A stretch of 56,386 nt of DNA from Ramlibacter sp. Its GTDB lineage: Bacteria > Pseudomonadota > Gammaproteobacteria > Burkholderiales > Burkholderiaceae_C. Position 1 is the stretch's first letter. The number at the start of each line of letters is the position of its first letter. The position numbers and the translations under genes were made by a program. Below the pieces are notes generated by a model. It had not been told where the DNA came from. It made no database searches and was given only the letters and a program-made list of their open reading frames with translations. This document shows positions 1-8,944 of the stretch, one piece after another. Where the stretch lies: positions 1 to 56,386 of the forward strand of contig JAGRPN010000053.1 of assembly GCA_019449555.1 (NCBI GenBank), written 5' to 3'.

Positions 1-1248
1 CGCTTCGATGTAGCTTTCGAATCCGCCCGGCAGGTTGGTCTTCTCGTAGCGCGCGACCACCTGCGGCAGCCGGTCGTAAGGCGGCACGATGGGCGAAGCC
101 ACGTCTTGCAGCGTCTGCCACTTGAGCGCGCGCGCATTGATCGTCAGGGCGCCGCGCGACCAGGAGAGCGCGCCGTCGTTGGCCAGCAGCCGCTGCGTGA
201 GCGAGGTGCCGCTGCGGGAGAAATCGCGCCAGTAGTTGTCGTCGCTGACCCGGTTCAGGTTCAGGCTCAGGCCGAATGGGCCGGTCGGCCAGGCGGCGCC
301 CACCAGGCCATCGTGCTTGGCCGCGAAGCCCCAACGGTCGCGGTGGCGCAGGGTGTCGCTGGGCATGAAATTCGCGCGCAGCTGCCCACCGTAGTCGCGC
401 TCGAGGTAGCGGAATTCGCCCCCCAGGTCCACCCCGCGCTTGCTCATCAAGGCGGGGTAGAAAGTGGCATCCCGATTGGGCGCGATGTTCCAGTAATAGG
501 GCAGCGTCAGCTCGACGCCGTTCAGGCTGTCGATGCCGATCGTCGGCGGCAACAGGCCGGACTTGCGTTTGTCCGACAACGGGAAGCTCAAACTCGGCAC
601 CGGCAGGATCGGCAGCCCCATGAAGCTGAGCACCGCGCCCTCGGCCTGCCCGGTTTCTTCCTCGTTGTCGATGCGGATGCTGGCGGCGCGCAGGATCCAG
701 TCGGGCATCCAGCTCGGACCCGGCCTGCGCTGGCAGGTGGTGTAGGTGGCGTTGCGGATGATCGCGCGCTTGTCGTCGATGAAGTCCACGCGGTCGGCTT
801 CTCCGTACGCATCGTTTTGCAGGAACCGGTAGCGCGGCTGGTTGAAGAAACCTTCGAACGAGTCGATCTTGAGTTCCAGCAGCGGGCCCTCGAAGGTGTT
901 GCCGGCGCGGTTGATGTGGACGTTGCCGCGGGCTTTTGCCAGGTCGTCCGGCTGGTAGTACTCGAGGCGGTCCGCGCGGATCACCGTGTCGCCGCGGCGC
1001 AGTTGCGCGTTGCCTTCGATCACCGTCTGCAAGTCGGTCTGGCCGGACGCGCGCTCACCGGAGAGGTACGTGGGCAGCTGCTCACGTTGTTGTTGCGGGA
1101 TGTCCTGGCGCAGCAGCGGGCTCGGCTTGAGCACCAGCGATGGCTGCGCCTGGGCCCGCACCGCGCCCGGATGCAGCAAGGCACAGGCCACGACCGCCAC
1201 CGGCGTGAGGGCAAAACGGGCGCGAGACGCCTTGGAGTTCAAATGCAT
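1..1248 (-). CDS. lptD: LPS-assembly outer-membrane protein LptD (C-terminus cut by window edge)
   Basis: LptD is the outer-membrane beta-barrel that, with lipoprotein LptE, inserts lipopolysaccharide into the outer leaflet. Reading the minus strand from the ATG at 1248 gives 416 uninterrupted codons to base 1, so the 3' part of the gene lies outside the window. The protein opens with an Arg/Lys-containing signal peptide (hydrophobic ALTPVAVVACALLH, then an Ala-rich cleavage region). An OstA/LptA-like jellyroll follows (about residues 70-190, with IEGNAQLRRGDTVIRADRLEYY). The start of the barrel contains the typical stretch SGLLPPTIGIDSLNGVEL. The Cys pair region (TTCQRR) fits the N-terminal disulfide cysteine of the family. 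It diverges from the sugar-kinase gene at 1322, leaving a 73-bp promoter region. Identity is firm; only completeness is unknown. Confidence 0.93.
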   Translation of the reverse strand, partial: MHLNSKASRARFALTPVAVVACALLHPGAVRAQAQPSLVLKPSPLLRQDIPQQQREQLPTYLSGERASGQTDLQTVIEGNAQLRRGDTVIRADRLEYYQPDDLAKARGNVHINRAGNTFEGPLLELKIDSFEGFFNQPRYRFLQNDAYGEADRVDFIDDKRAIIRNATYTTCQRRPGPSWMPDWILRAASIRIDNEEETGQAEGAVLSFMGLPILPVPSLSFPLSDKRKSGLLPPTIGIDSLNGVELTLPYYWNIAPNRDATFYPALMSKRGVDLGGEFRYLERDYGGQLRANFMPSDTLRHRDRWGFAAKHDGLVGAAWPTGPFGLSLNLNRVSDDNYWRDFSRSGTSLTQRLLANDGALSWSRGALTINARALKWQTLQDVASPIVPPYDRLPQVVARYEKTNLPGGFESYIEA

Positions 1249-1321
1249 CGGGGCAATAAAGGACGACCGCCGGCCGCATGGTGCACGGCCAGCGGGACTG
1301 GATTTGTAGAATGGATTATCC

Positions 1322-2422
1322 ATGAGCGCACCTGCGAACCCGCCCGCCCCTCCCGCCCCGCCCGCGCGCCCCGTAGCCTGGGCCGACCCGCAACGCCAGG
1401 CCGCCTTCGCCCGCTGGCTCGACCTGATCGGCGGGCGCCACGGCGTGCTGCCCGCCACGTTGCGCGCCGCGTCGGCGGACGCGAGCTTCCGGCGTTATCT
1501 GCGGGTGGATGCGGCGCCCGCCGGCAGCTTGATCGTCATGGACGCCCCGCCGCAGCAGGAAGACTGCCGCCCGTTCGTCGCCGTGGCGCGCCTGATGGCC
1601 CAGGCGGGCCTGAACGTGCCGCGCGTGCTCGAGTGGGACGAGGCGCTGGGCTTCATGCTGCTGGACGACCTGGGCACGCAGACCATGATCGAGGCGGTGG
1701 ATCCGGCCGATGCCGCGTTGAACCAGCCGCTGTACCTGCGCGCGCTGGACGCGCTGCTGGCCTGGCAGGCGGCCTCGCGGCCCGGCGTGCTGCCCGCATA
1801 CGACCGCGCCTTGCTGGCGCGCGAGCTCGCGCTGTTTCCCGACTGGTACCTGGAGCGGCACAAGGGGGTGAAGGTCGAGGGGCGGCTGCGCGAAACGCTG
1901 GACGGCCTGTTCAACCTCATCATCGACCACAACCTGGCCACGCCGACCGTCTACGTGCACCGCGATTTCATGCCGCGCAACCTGATGATCCCCGCGGACC
2001 CGGCCGAGCCGCGGCTCGGTGTGCTCGATTTCCAGGACGCAGTGCAGGGGCCCATCACCTACGACATCGCGAGCCTGATGCGCGACGCGTTCCTCAGCTG
2101 GGACGAGGAGTTCGTCCTCGACATCACCGTGCGCTATTGGCAACGCGCGCTGAAGGCCGGGCTGCCGGTGGATCGCGACTTCGGCGAGTTCTATCGCGGC
2201 GTCGAGTGGATGGGATTGCAGCGGCACCTGAAGGTCGCGGGCATTTTCGCGCGCCTGACCTTGCGTGACGGCAAACCCAGGTACCTCGCGGATGCGCCGC
2301 GCTTCATCGGCTACATCCGCGCGACGGCCGCGCGTTACCGCGAACTCACGCCTTTGCTGCGGCTGATCGACGACGTCGAGGGCACGCAGGCGGTCACGGG
2401 CTACGCGTTCGGCCGGGTCTGA
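1322..2422 (+). CDS. amgK: AmgK-like sugar kinase (aminoglycoside phosphotransferase fold)
   Basis: Member of the APH/choline-kinase fold, 366 aa. The Brenner catalytic motif is visible as HRDFMPRN (H213, D215, N220) and the metal-binding Asp as LDFQD (D236). In pseudomonads and many betaproteobacteria the lptD-adjacent gene of this type is AmgK, which phosphorylates N-acetylmuramate/GlcNAc at the anomeric position for peptidoglycan recycling. Its usual partner MurU (nucleotidyltransferase) is normally the next gene, but here rsmE follows after 14 bp. The N-terminus is Pro/Ala rich and probably disordered. The ATG at 1322 lies just after an AT-rich stretch (tagaatggattatcc) that could serve as the -10 region. 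Assignment to AmgK rather than a generic phosphotransferase rests on the lptD neighbourhood and length. Confidence 0.75.
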   Translation: MSAPANPPAPPAPPARPVAWADPQRQAAFARWLDLIGGRHGVLPATLRAASADASFRRYLRVDAAPAGSLIVMDAPPQQEDCRPFVAVARLMAQAGLNVPRVLEWDEALGFMLLDDLGTQTMIEAVDPADAALNQPLYLRALDALLAWQAASRPGVLPAYDRALLARELALFPDWYLERHKGVKVEGRLRETLDGLFNLIIDHNLATPTVYVHRDFMPRNLMIPADPAEPRLGVLDFQDAVQGPITYDIASLMRDAFLSWDEEFVLDITVRYWQRALKAGLPVDRDFGEFYRGVEWMGLQRHLKVAGIFARLTLRDGKPRYLADAPRFIGYIRATAARYRELTPLLRLIDDVEGTQAVTGYAFGRV

Positions 2423-2436
2423 CCGGCGCGCGCGGC

Positions 2437-3162
2437 ATGCCCCGTTTCCACTGCCCCGCGCCGCTGGCTGCCGGCCAATCGCTGGACCTGCCCGCAGGCG
2501 CCGCGCGCCATGTGCAGGTGCTGCGGCTGCAGCCGGGCGCGCGCATCACGCTGTTCAACGGCGAAGGCGGCGAGTTCGAAGCGACGATCGAACGCATCGG
2601 TCGCAGTGACGTGCGCGTCCAAGTGACGCGGCACAGCGCGGTGGAACGGGAAGCGCGGCGCGAAGTGCAGCTCGCAGTGGGGATGCCCGCCAACGAACGA
2701 ATGGACTGGCTGGTCGAAAAGGCGACCGAACTCGGCGCGTCCGCCATCCGGCCCGTGCTGGCGGATCGCAGCGTGCTCAAACTCAAGGGCGAGCGTGCGA
2801 GCAAGAAGCAGGCACACTGGCAGGCGATCGCGATCGCCGCATGCGAGCAATGCGGGCGCAATCGCGTTCCGGTGGTGCACGAGGTGCTGGCGTTCGGCGA
2901 CTGGGTCGCGGCCATGCGCCCGGGTGCGACCGGCGCGCCGCCGGCGTTGCGGCTGCTGCTCTCGCTCGATCCGAAGGCGCCACTTTTGCACGAACTCGCG
3001 CCCGGCGACGGAGGAATCGATTTGTTGTCCGGCCCGGAAGGAGGGCTCAGCGCCGCGGAAGAAGACGCCGCGCTCGCCGCCGGATTCCGGCGCGTCAGCC
3101 TGGGGCCGCGCGTGCTGCGCGCCGAAACGGCGCCGCTGGCCGCCCTCAGCCTGCTGGCCTAA
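2437..3162 (+). CDS. rsmE: 16S rRNA m3U1498 methyltransferase RsmE
   Basis: RsmE methylates N3 of U1498 in helix 44 of 16S rRNA using S-adenosylmethionine. The 241-aa protein has the expected N-terminal PUA-like domain (about residues 1-70, with HVQVLRLQPGARITLFNGEG) and a C-terminal SPOUT (trefoil-knot) domain. The SPOUT signature is visible as LLSGPEGGLS (about 192-201) and the C-terminal knot as LGPRVLRAETAPLAAL. Length is normal for the family. It starts 14 bp after the AmgK-like gene, so the two are probably co-transcribed. Confidence 0.93.
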   Translation: MPRFHCPAPLAAGQSLDLPAGAARHVQVLRLQPGARITLFNGEGGEFEATIERIGRSDVRVQVTRHSAVEREARREVQLAVGMPANERMDWLVEKATELGASAIRPVLADRSVLKLKGERASKKQAHWQAIAIAACEQCGRNRVPVVHEVLAFGDWVAAMRPGATGAPPALRLLLSLDPKAPLLHELAPGDGGIDLLSGPEGGLSAAEEDAALAAGFRRVSLGPRVLRAETAPLAALSLLA

Positions 3163-3197
3163 GCCTGTCCTAATTCAATACCGATAAAAAGCCACTC

Positions 3198-4367
3198 ATG
3201 AAGAAAAATCTCGGCCTGCTGGCGACCTGCCAGGGACTTTATCTCACGAACAACGTCACGTTCATCGCCATCAACGGCCTGGTGGGGCTGGCGCTGGCGC
3301 CGCTCGGATGGATGGCGACCCTGCCGGTGATGGGCTATGTCGTGGGCAGCGCGATGTCCACCAATGTCGTTGCGCAGACGCAGCAGCGCTTCGGGCGCAA
3401 GGCGTCGTTCCAGGCGGGGCTGCTGGTGGCGCTGCTGTCCGCGCTGCTTTGCGCCTACGCGGCGGCGAGCCGCAACTTCTGGCTGCTTTGCTTCGCCACC
3501 GTGGTGGCCGGCTATTACAACGCCAACGCCAGCCTGTACCGTTTCGCGGCCGCCGAACTGGCCACGCCGGCCGTGCGCGAGACGGCCGTCTCGCTGGTGA
3601 TGGCCGGAGGCCTGCTCGGTGCGGTGGTCGGCCCGAACCTGGCGGCGCGCACGCGCGACCTGTCCGCTGTGCCGTTCGTGGGCGCCTATCTCGCGCTGGC
3701 GGTGGTCGCCCTGTTGGCGATGGCGCTGATGGCGTTCATCGAGTTTCCGCCCACCCCCGTGAGCACCACTTCGCATGCCGGCCGGCCGCTGGCGCAGATC
3801 ATGCGGCAGCCCGTCTTCATCGTGGCCGCGCTGTCCGGCGCCCTCGGATACGGCGTGATGAACCTGCTGATGGCCGCGACGCCGATCGCCATGCAGCAGT
3901 GCGGGCTGCCGTTCTCGGACACCGCCTTCGTGCTGGAGTGGCACGTGATCGGCATGTTCGCTCCGGGCTTCTTCACCGGCAGCCTGATCAAGCGCTTCGG
4001 ACCGCTCCCGGTCATGGGCACGGGCGTGGCGCTGAACCTGGCCTGCGTGCTGGTCGCGCTTTCGGGCGTGCAGTTGGAGCAGTTCGCGGTGGCGCTGTTC
4101 CTGCTGGGTGTCGGCTGGAATTTCCTGTTCACGGGCAGCACCACGCTCTCGCTCTCGGCCTACGGGCCCCAGGAGCGCGATCGCGCCCAAGGCGCGCTGA
4201 ACTTCTTCGTGTTCGGCACGGTCGCGGTGAGCTCGCTCGCATCGGGCGTGCTCGTCACCACGCAGGGCTGGACGCTGTTGAACTACGGCTCGCTGCTGCC
4301 GGTGGCGCTCACAGCGGCCGCGCTGCTGTGGCTCGGCCTCAAAAGCGCGCGTCCAGCCACTGCCTGA
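3198..4367 (+). CDS. MFS transporter
   Basis: A 389-aa integral membrane protein with about twelve hydrophobic segments and the major facilitator layout (two six-helix halves). The loop after helix 2 reads QQRFGRKASF, a recognisable variant of the conserved G-x-x-x-D/R-R-x-G-R/K-R MFS loop motif. The substrate cannot be told from sequence. It begins 35 bp after rsmE and its 3' end overlaps the convergent hydrolase gene by 29 bp, so the two transcripts are antisense to each other at their ends. Confidence 0.85.
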   Translation: MKKNLGLLATCQGLYLTNNVTFIAINGLVGLALAPLGWMATLPVMGYVVGSAMSTNVVAQTQQRFGRKASFQAGLLVALLSALLCAYAAASRNFWLLCFATVVAGYYNANASLYRFAAAELATPAVRETAVSLVMAGGLLGAVVGPNLAARTRDLSAVPFVGAYLALAVVALLAMALMAFIEFPPTPVSTTSHAGRPLAQIMRQPVFIVAALSGALGYGVMNLLMAATPIAMQQCGLPFSDTAFVLEWHVIGMFAPGFFTGSLIKRFGPLPVMGTGVALNLACVLVALSGVQLEQFAVALFLLGVGWNFLFTGSTTLSLSAYGPQERDRAQGALNFFVFGTVAVSSLASGVLVTTQGWTLLNYGSLLPVALTAAALLWLGLKSARPATA

Positions 4368-5190
4368 GGGTGTCGAACACGGGCTCGGCGTCCAGCTCGT
4401 TGAAGATCTCGTGGTACAGGCCCTCGAAGCACCGGGACGTCACCATCGACGCGGGCGCCGCGGCGGCGAACGCGCGGCTGCCACGCGGATCGACCAGCTG
4501 GTCGTCGCCCGCATACAGCAACAGCGTCGGAACTTTCCATTCAGGCGCGCGCGCGAACACGAGCGGCCCGCCGTCCGCGATGAATCGCGCCAGCCGTCCG
4601 GAAATCCGGTTGTGCACCCAGGGATCGGCCTTGTAGGCCTTGACCACCGACTTGTCGTGGGAGATCAGATCGGGATCGAGCCCGTTGCCGACGGTGAGAT
4701 TGGGCGCGACCCGCGGCAGGACCCGCAGCAGCAATTTCTGGAATGCGCTCAGGCCCGGATCGAGCGCCGGCGACGAAAGCACCAGCCCCTGCACCGGCAG
4801 CCGGTGCAAGGCGACGGCGCAGGCCGCCACCAGGCCGCCGAGGCTGTGACCCAGCAGGATGAGCGGCAAGTCCGGCGCCATGCGCGCGCGCGTGCTCTCG
4901 ACCACGTCCAGCAGGTCTTCCAGCAGCCGGGCCGGGCTCGGGAGACCGCCGCGCACGCCGCCGGATTCGCCGTGCCCGTACTGGTCGTAGCCGCGCACCG
5001 CGAAGCCCCAGCGATTGAGCCGGCGCGCCACGTGGTCGTAGCGCCCGGCGTGCTCCCCCAGCCCATGCACCAGGACCACCACACCGCGCAGCACCAGCCC
5101 TTCGGGCAGCGGCCAATCCTGCAGCGCGATGTTGTCGCCATCACTGGCGGTGAAAGTCAAACAGGTGGAATCGCTCGCCTCGCCGATCAT
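4339..5190 (-). CDS. Alpha/beta hydrolase, monoacylglycerol-lipase-like
   Basis: A 283-aa serine hydrolase of the alpha/beta fold. The oxyanion-hole region is VLVHGLGEHAGRY (HG at 42-43) and the nucleophile elbow is GHSLGG with Ser116. The acid/His part is visible near the C-terminus (YAGDDQLVDPRGSRAF and YHEIFNEL). The HGxGEHxxRY arrangement is typical of the Hydrolase_4/monoglyceride lipase group (PldB-like lysophospholipase). No signal peptide or membrane segment is evident, so it is probably cytoplasmic. Substrate inference is limited to short acyl glycerols or lysophospholipids. Confidence 0.82.
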   Translation of the reverse strand: MIGEASDSTCLTFTASDGDNIALQDWPLPEGLVLRGVVVLVHGLGEHAGRYDHVARRLNRWGFAVRGYDQYGHGESGGVRGGLPSPARLLEDLLDVVESTRARMAPDLPLILLGHSLGGLVAACAVALHRLPVQGLVLSSPALDPGLSAFQKLLLRVLPRVAPNLTVGNGLDPDLISHDKSVVKAYKADPWVHNRISGRLARFIADGGPLVFARAPEWKVPTLLLYAGDDQLVDPRGSRAFAAAAPASMVTSRCFEGLYHEIFNELDAEPVFDTLRQWLDARF

Positions 5191-5310
5191 GCAGCGATGA
5201 TCGCTCCGACCGACCGGCCGCGCAATGAATTCGCGGCGTGTGTTGCCAACGACGCGAAAGCGATGGCCGGGTCCGCCCGGTAGTTGTGATTCACCTCACA
5301 GAAATCGCCG

Positions 5311-6783
5311 CTACGGCAATCGGGCGATCACCTGGGCAACGCTGGCGGTGAGTTTCTTCGCGTAGGGCACATGCAGGAATTCGTTGGGACCGTGCGCGTT
5401 GCTCTTGGGACCGAGCACGCCGCACACCATCATCTGCGAACGCGGGAAGCCCTCGCTCAGCATGTTCATCAGCGGGATCGTGCCGCCCTGGCCGATGTAG
5501 CCGCAGGACGCGCCGAAATGCGCTCGCGAGGCCTCGTCGAGCGCCTGCTCGAACCAGCTCGCGGTCGCGGGCGCATTCCATCCCGTGGCCGCGCCGCCCG
5601 GCTCGAAGGTGACCCTCGCCTGGTACGGCGCGTTGTCCTCCAGCAAGGTCTTGAGCTCGCGCACGGCCTCGCCCGCATCGACCAGTGGCGGCAGCCGCAA
5701 CGACAGCTTGAACGCGGTGTACGGCCGCAGCACGTTGCCTGCGTCCTGCAGCGCGGGCAAGCCATCGGCGCCGGTGACCGACAGCGTGGGCGCCCAGGTG
5801 CGGTTGACCAGCGCCTGCAGCGGATCGGTGGTGGTGGGCAGCGCGAAAGCGGTGGACCCGCCGCAGTCGTAGTGCGCCCACGGGAAGCGCTTGTAGATCT
5901 CCTCGCCGAGGATCGCCGCCGTGGCCTTGGCCTGCGCCAGCCGCTGCGGCGGCATCTCGCAATGGAAGCTCGCGGGCAGCAGGCGGCCCGTCTTGCTGTC
6001 CTCGAGCCGGTCGAGCACCTGCCGCATGATGCGAAAGCTCGAAGGCACCAGCCCCGAGGCGTCGCCCGAATGCACGCCCTCGGTCAGGACCTGCACCTTC
6101 AGCGTGCCGCTGGCCAGCCCGCGCAGCGACGTGGTGAGCCACAGCTGCTCGTAGTTGCCGGCGCCCGAATCGAGGCAGATCACCAGCCCCACTTCGCCGA
6201 GTCGCGATCGCAGCGCATCGATATAAGGCAGCAGGTCGTACGAGCCCGATTCCTCGCAGGTTTCGATCAGTCCCACGATGCGCGGATGCTGCACCTGCTG
6301 CGCCTTGAGCGCCTGCACCGCCGCGATGCTCGCGTACACGGCGTAGCCGTCGTCCGCGCCGCCGCGGCCGTAGAGTTTGCCGTCCTCGTACTTCGGCGTC
6401 CAGGGACCCAGGTCGCTGCGCCAGCCGCTGAATTCCGGCTGCTTGTCCAGGTGCCCGTACATCAGCACGGTCTGGCTCGATGCGGGCCGGGTGGCGGCGA
6501 TCTCGAAGAACAGCACCGGCGTGCGGCCGGGCAGCCGCACGATCTCGAGCGTGAGCCCTTCGACCTTCTGCGCTTCCACCCAGGCCGCGGCATTGCGCAC
6601 GACCGTCTCGATATAGCCGTGCTGAACCCAGTCGGGATCGAAGCCGGGCGACTTGGCCGGGATCCTGATGTACTCGGTGAGCTGGCCGACGATGTCGCGG
6701 TCCCATTGTTCGCTCACCCGAGCCAGGGCGGCTGCCGGGTCGAGCATTCCGGCGCGGATTTCACGGTGCAGGGGAGCATTCAT
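5311..6783 (-). CDS. M20 family metallopeptidase (dipeptidase)
   Basis: A 490-aa di-zinc peptidase of clan MH, family M20, in the carnosinase/DapE/CNDP-like branch. Metal and catalytic motifs are in order: MYGHLDKQ (first metal His and catalytic Asp), GRGGADDG (bridging Asp), ETCEESGS (general base Glu plus metal Glu), and a C-terminal region with GQGGTIPLMNML. The family hydrolyses dipeptides or short peptides in the cytoplasm. The start ATG at 6783 leaves 84 bp to the divergent DUF72 gene. A 120-bp gap separates its end from the hydrolase start. Confidence 0.88.
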   Translation of the reverse strand: MNAPLHREIRAGMLDPAAALARVSEQWDRDIVGQLTEYIRIPAKSPGFDPDWVQHGYIETVVRNAAAWVEAQKVEGLTLEIVRLPGRTPVLFFEIAATRPASSQTVLMYGHLDKQPEFSGWRSDLGPWTPKYEDGKLYGRGGADDGYAVYASIAAVQALKAQQVQHPRIVGLIETCEESGSYDLLPYIDALRSRLGEVGLVICLDSGAGNYEQLWLTTSLRGLASGTLKVQVLTEGVHSGDASGLVPSSFRIMRQVLDRLEDSKTGRLLPASFHCEMPPQRLAQAKATAAILGEEIYKRFPWAHYDCGGSTAFALPTTTDPLQALVNRTWAPTLSVTGADGLPALQDAGNVLRPYTAFKLSLRLPPLVDAGEAVRELKTLLEDNAPYQARVTFEPGGAATGWNAPATASWFEQALDEASRAHFGASCGYIGQGGTIPLMNMLSEGFPRSQMMVCGVLGPKSNAHGPNEFLHVPYAKKLTASVAQVIARLP

Positions 6784-6867
6784 GTCAGTAGCGTTGGCGG
6801 CAAAACCGCCACTGTACGCTCGCGGCCGGCCGCGCCGCTAGAGTACGTGTATTCGGAAGGAAAACTG

Positions 6868-7650
6868 ATGAGCGATGCCGCCTCCCTTGCCCCCGCAGCC
6901 GGCGCACGCCGCATCCGTGTCGGTGTGGGCGGCTGGACTTACGAGCCGTGGCGCGACAACTTCTTCCCGAAGGGGCTGCCGCACAACCAGGAGCTCGCAT
7001 ACGCGAGCCGCCGGCTCACCGCGATCGAGGTGAACGGCACCTACTACAGCACCTTCAAGCCCGCGACCTTCGCGAAGTGGCGCGACGAGACGCCCGACGG
7101 ATTCGTGTTCTCGCTCAAGGCCAACCGCTTCGCCACCAACCGCAAACTGCTTGCGACGGCGGGCGAGTCGATCCAGCGCTTCGTGGGCAGCGGCATCGCG
7201 GAACTGGGCGACAAGCTCGGGCCGATCGTCTGGCAGTTCATGCCGACCAAGCCGTTCGAGCCCGAGGATTTCGAGGCGTTTCTGGCGCTGCTGCCCCCCA
7301 GCGTGGACGGCTGCGCGTTGCGCCACGTGCTCGACGTGCGGCATGACAGTTTCAATTCGCCCGACTACCTGCCGCTGGCGCGCCGCTACGGCTGCGCCAC
7401 CGTGCATACCGATTCCGAAAAATTCCCGGCGATCGCCGACGCGCAAAGCGAGCTCGCGTACCTGAGGCTGATGCGCAGCGCGGCCGATTGCGCAACCGGT
7501 TACCCGCCCGATGTGCTCGGCCAATGGGCGCAGGGAGCGGGGGCGTGGGTCGCGCGCGGAGCGGCGCGCGAGGTCTTCGTCTACTTCATCAACGGCGCGA
7601 AGGAACGCGCGCCCGCCGCCGCCCTCGCCCTCATCGAGCGGCTTGCATGA
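6868..7650 (+). CDS. DUF72 (YecE-like) TIM-barrel family protein
   Basis: A 260-aa protein of the DUF72/YecE family, a TIM-barrel fold of unknown biochemical role. The characteristic N-terminal IRVGVGGWTYEPWR and EVNGTYYSTFKPATFAKW blocks are present. Much longer reading frames exist upstream, but the ATG at 6868 is chosen because it follows a ggaagg ribosome site at 6855-6860 and puts the family N-terminus about 15 residues in. It is monocistronic, with a 153-bp gap to the next gene. Confidence 0.88.
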   Translation: MSDAASLAPAAGARRIRVGVGGWTYEPWRDNFFPKGLPHNQELAYASRRLTAIEVNGTYYSTFKPATFAKWRDETPDGFVFSLKANRFATNRKLLATAGESIQRFVGSGIAELGDKLGPIVWQFMPTKPFEPEDFEAFLALLPPSVDGCALRHVLDVRHDSFNSPDYLPLARRYGCATVHTDSEKFPAIADAQSELAYLRLMRSAADCATGYPPDVLGQWAQGAGAWVARGAAREVFVYFINGAKERAPAAALALIERLA

Positions 7651-7803
7651 GCGCACGGGCATGCCCCGCCGATGGCCTGCAAACACCTGACACAAGGGTA
7701 GGAGCCGGATTACAAGGTGTTTCGCTTTCGGCGGTCAGGCTGTGCCGCTGCGGCGGGGTCAAATCATGGCTCGTTACCAGAATAGGCAGGGAGACAAGAA
7801 GTC

Positions 7804-7995
7804 ATGTCCTATGTGTTCGAAACCGTACCGGCCAGCCGCAGCCTGATCGAGATGGAGGATCCGCGCGAAGTGCACTGGTGGTGCAAGAAGTTCGGCTGCA
7901 ACGAAGAGCAGCTGCGACGCGCCGTCGCGAAGGTGGGCAACAGCGCAGCCCAGGTCGAGCAATTGCTCGACGGGCAGGAGATCGTGACGGTGTGA
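7804..7995 (+). CDS. DUF3606 small protein
   Basis: A 63-aa acidic protein. The core, with HWWCKKFGCNEEQLRRAV and a following VGNSAAQVEQLL, matches the small DUF3606 family found in proteobacteria. It forms two to three amphipathic helices; function is unknown. A plausible ribosome site (gggaga) lies about 10 bp before the ATG. Its 3' end abuts the convergent beta-propeller gene with only 7 bp between stops. Confidence 0.75.
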   Translation: MSYVFETVPASRSLIEMEDPREVHWWCKKFGCNEEQLRRAVAKVGNSAAQVEQLLDGQEIVTV

Positions 7996-8002
7996 GCGCG
8001 GC

Positions 8003-8944
8003 TCAGCGGATCGCCACGCCCCAGGGCAGCTCGCCCACGGGGATGTCGGCAATCCGCGACAGCGAACGGGTGTCGATCACGGAGACCGAATTCGAACGGC
8101 CGTTGGCCACGTAGAGTTTCGCCCCGTCGGCCGTGAGCGCCATGTTCCACGGCCGCTGGCCCACCGCGATGGTCGTGGCAACGGTGTTGGAGCCGGTGTC
8201 GATCACGGACACGCTCGCGCCCCGGCCGCTCGACACATACACCCGGGCGCCATCGGGCGCGACCACCACGCCGTTGGAAAATTCGCCCGCGCGCACGCTG
8301 GTGCGCACGCTGCGCGCGGCGACGTCGATCACGTACACGGTACTCTCGAGCTCGCAGGCGACATAGGCGTAGCGACCGTCGGGTGTGAAGCCGATGCCGC
8401 GCGGGCGATGCCCAACCGCGATCGAGCCGACCTGCCGGCGCGCCGCGACGTCGATCACGTCCACCTGGGCGGCCTCCTCGGCACTCACGTACAGCCAGCG
8501 CCCGTCCGGCGAGAACACCGCATGCTCCGGGTTCTTGCCCGTGGTGGGAATGCTGGCAACGACGGCGCCGGCCTGCGTGTCCACCAGCGCGACGGCGTTC
8601 GTTTCCTCGATCGCCGCCGCGAGCCAGCGGCCGTCGCGCGACAAGCCGATGCCCTCGGGCGACTGGCCGAGCGGAATTCGTTGCTCCACCTCGCGTCGCC
8701 CGACGTTCACCACGACCAGCCCATTGGCCGTCTGGTCGCTCAGGTACAGGCGCGCGCCATCCGGGCTGAGGGCGATGCCGCGCGGCTTCGTGCCGGCCCG
8801 CAGCTCGCCGATCGGCTTGTCGGTCGCCACGTCGATGAGGCTGACGCTGCCGGATTTTTCGTTCGATACATACGCGATCGGATCCGCCTGCGCGGCCGTG
8901 GCCCACAGCAGCAGGATCGCAACGAGGTGGCGCGGCGCGGTCAT
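8003..8944 (-). CDS. YVTN-repeat beta-propeller protein (PQQ-catabolism-associated type)
   Basis: A 313-aa predicted periplasmic protein: a short signal peptide (HLVAILLLWATAAQA) followed by about seven repeats of the YVTN/SPDG type, for example LSPDGARLYLSDQ, FSPDGRWLYVSAEE, FTPDGRYAYVACE and VAPDGARVYVSS. This is the architecture of the PQQ-dependent catabolism-associated beta-propeller family, which fits the quinoprotein dehydrogenase operon diverging 0.75 kb away. The start at 8944 overlaps the cytochrome b561 stop by 4 bp (ATGA), so the two are translationally coupled. A scaffolding or accessory role in the periplasm is inference. Confidence 0.82.
   Translation of the reverse strand: MTAPRHLVAILLLWATAAQADPIAYVSNEKSGSVSLIDVATDKPIGELRAGTKPRGIALSPDGARLYLSDQTANGLVVVNVGRREVEQRIPLGQSPEGIGLSRDGRWLAAAIEETNAVALVDTQAGAVVASIPTTGKNPEHAVFSPDGRWLYVSAEEAAQVDVIDVAARRQVGSIAVGHRPRGIGFTPDGRYAYVACELESTVYVIDVAARSVRTSVRAGEFSNGVVVAPDGARVYVSSGRGASVSVIDTGSNTVATTIAVGQRPWNMALTADGAKLYVANGRSNSVSVIDTRSLSRIADIPVGELPWGVAIR

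Noticed and set aside
106-2268. 720-codon plus-strand open frame
   Set aside because: It runs antisense through lptD and then across the sugar kinase in another frame; low-complexity composition and no family match. It is a GC-rich shadow.
5371-6867. Upstream extension of the DUF72 reading frame
   Set aside because: It is antisense to the M20 peptidase. The family N-terminus and ribosome site support a start at 6868.
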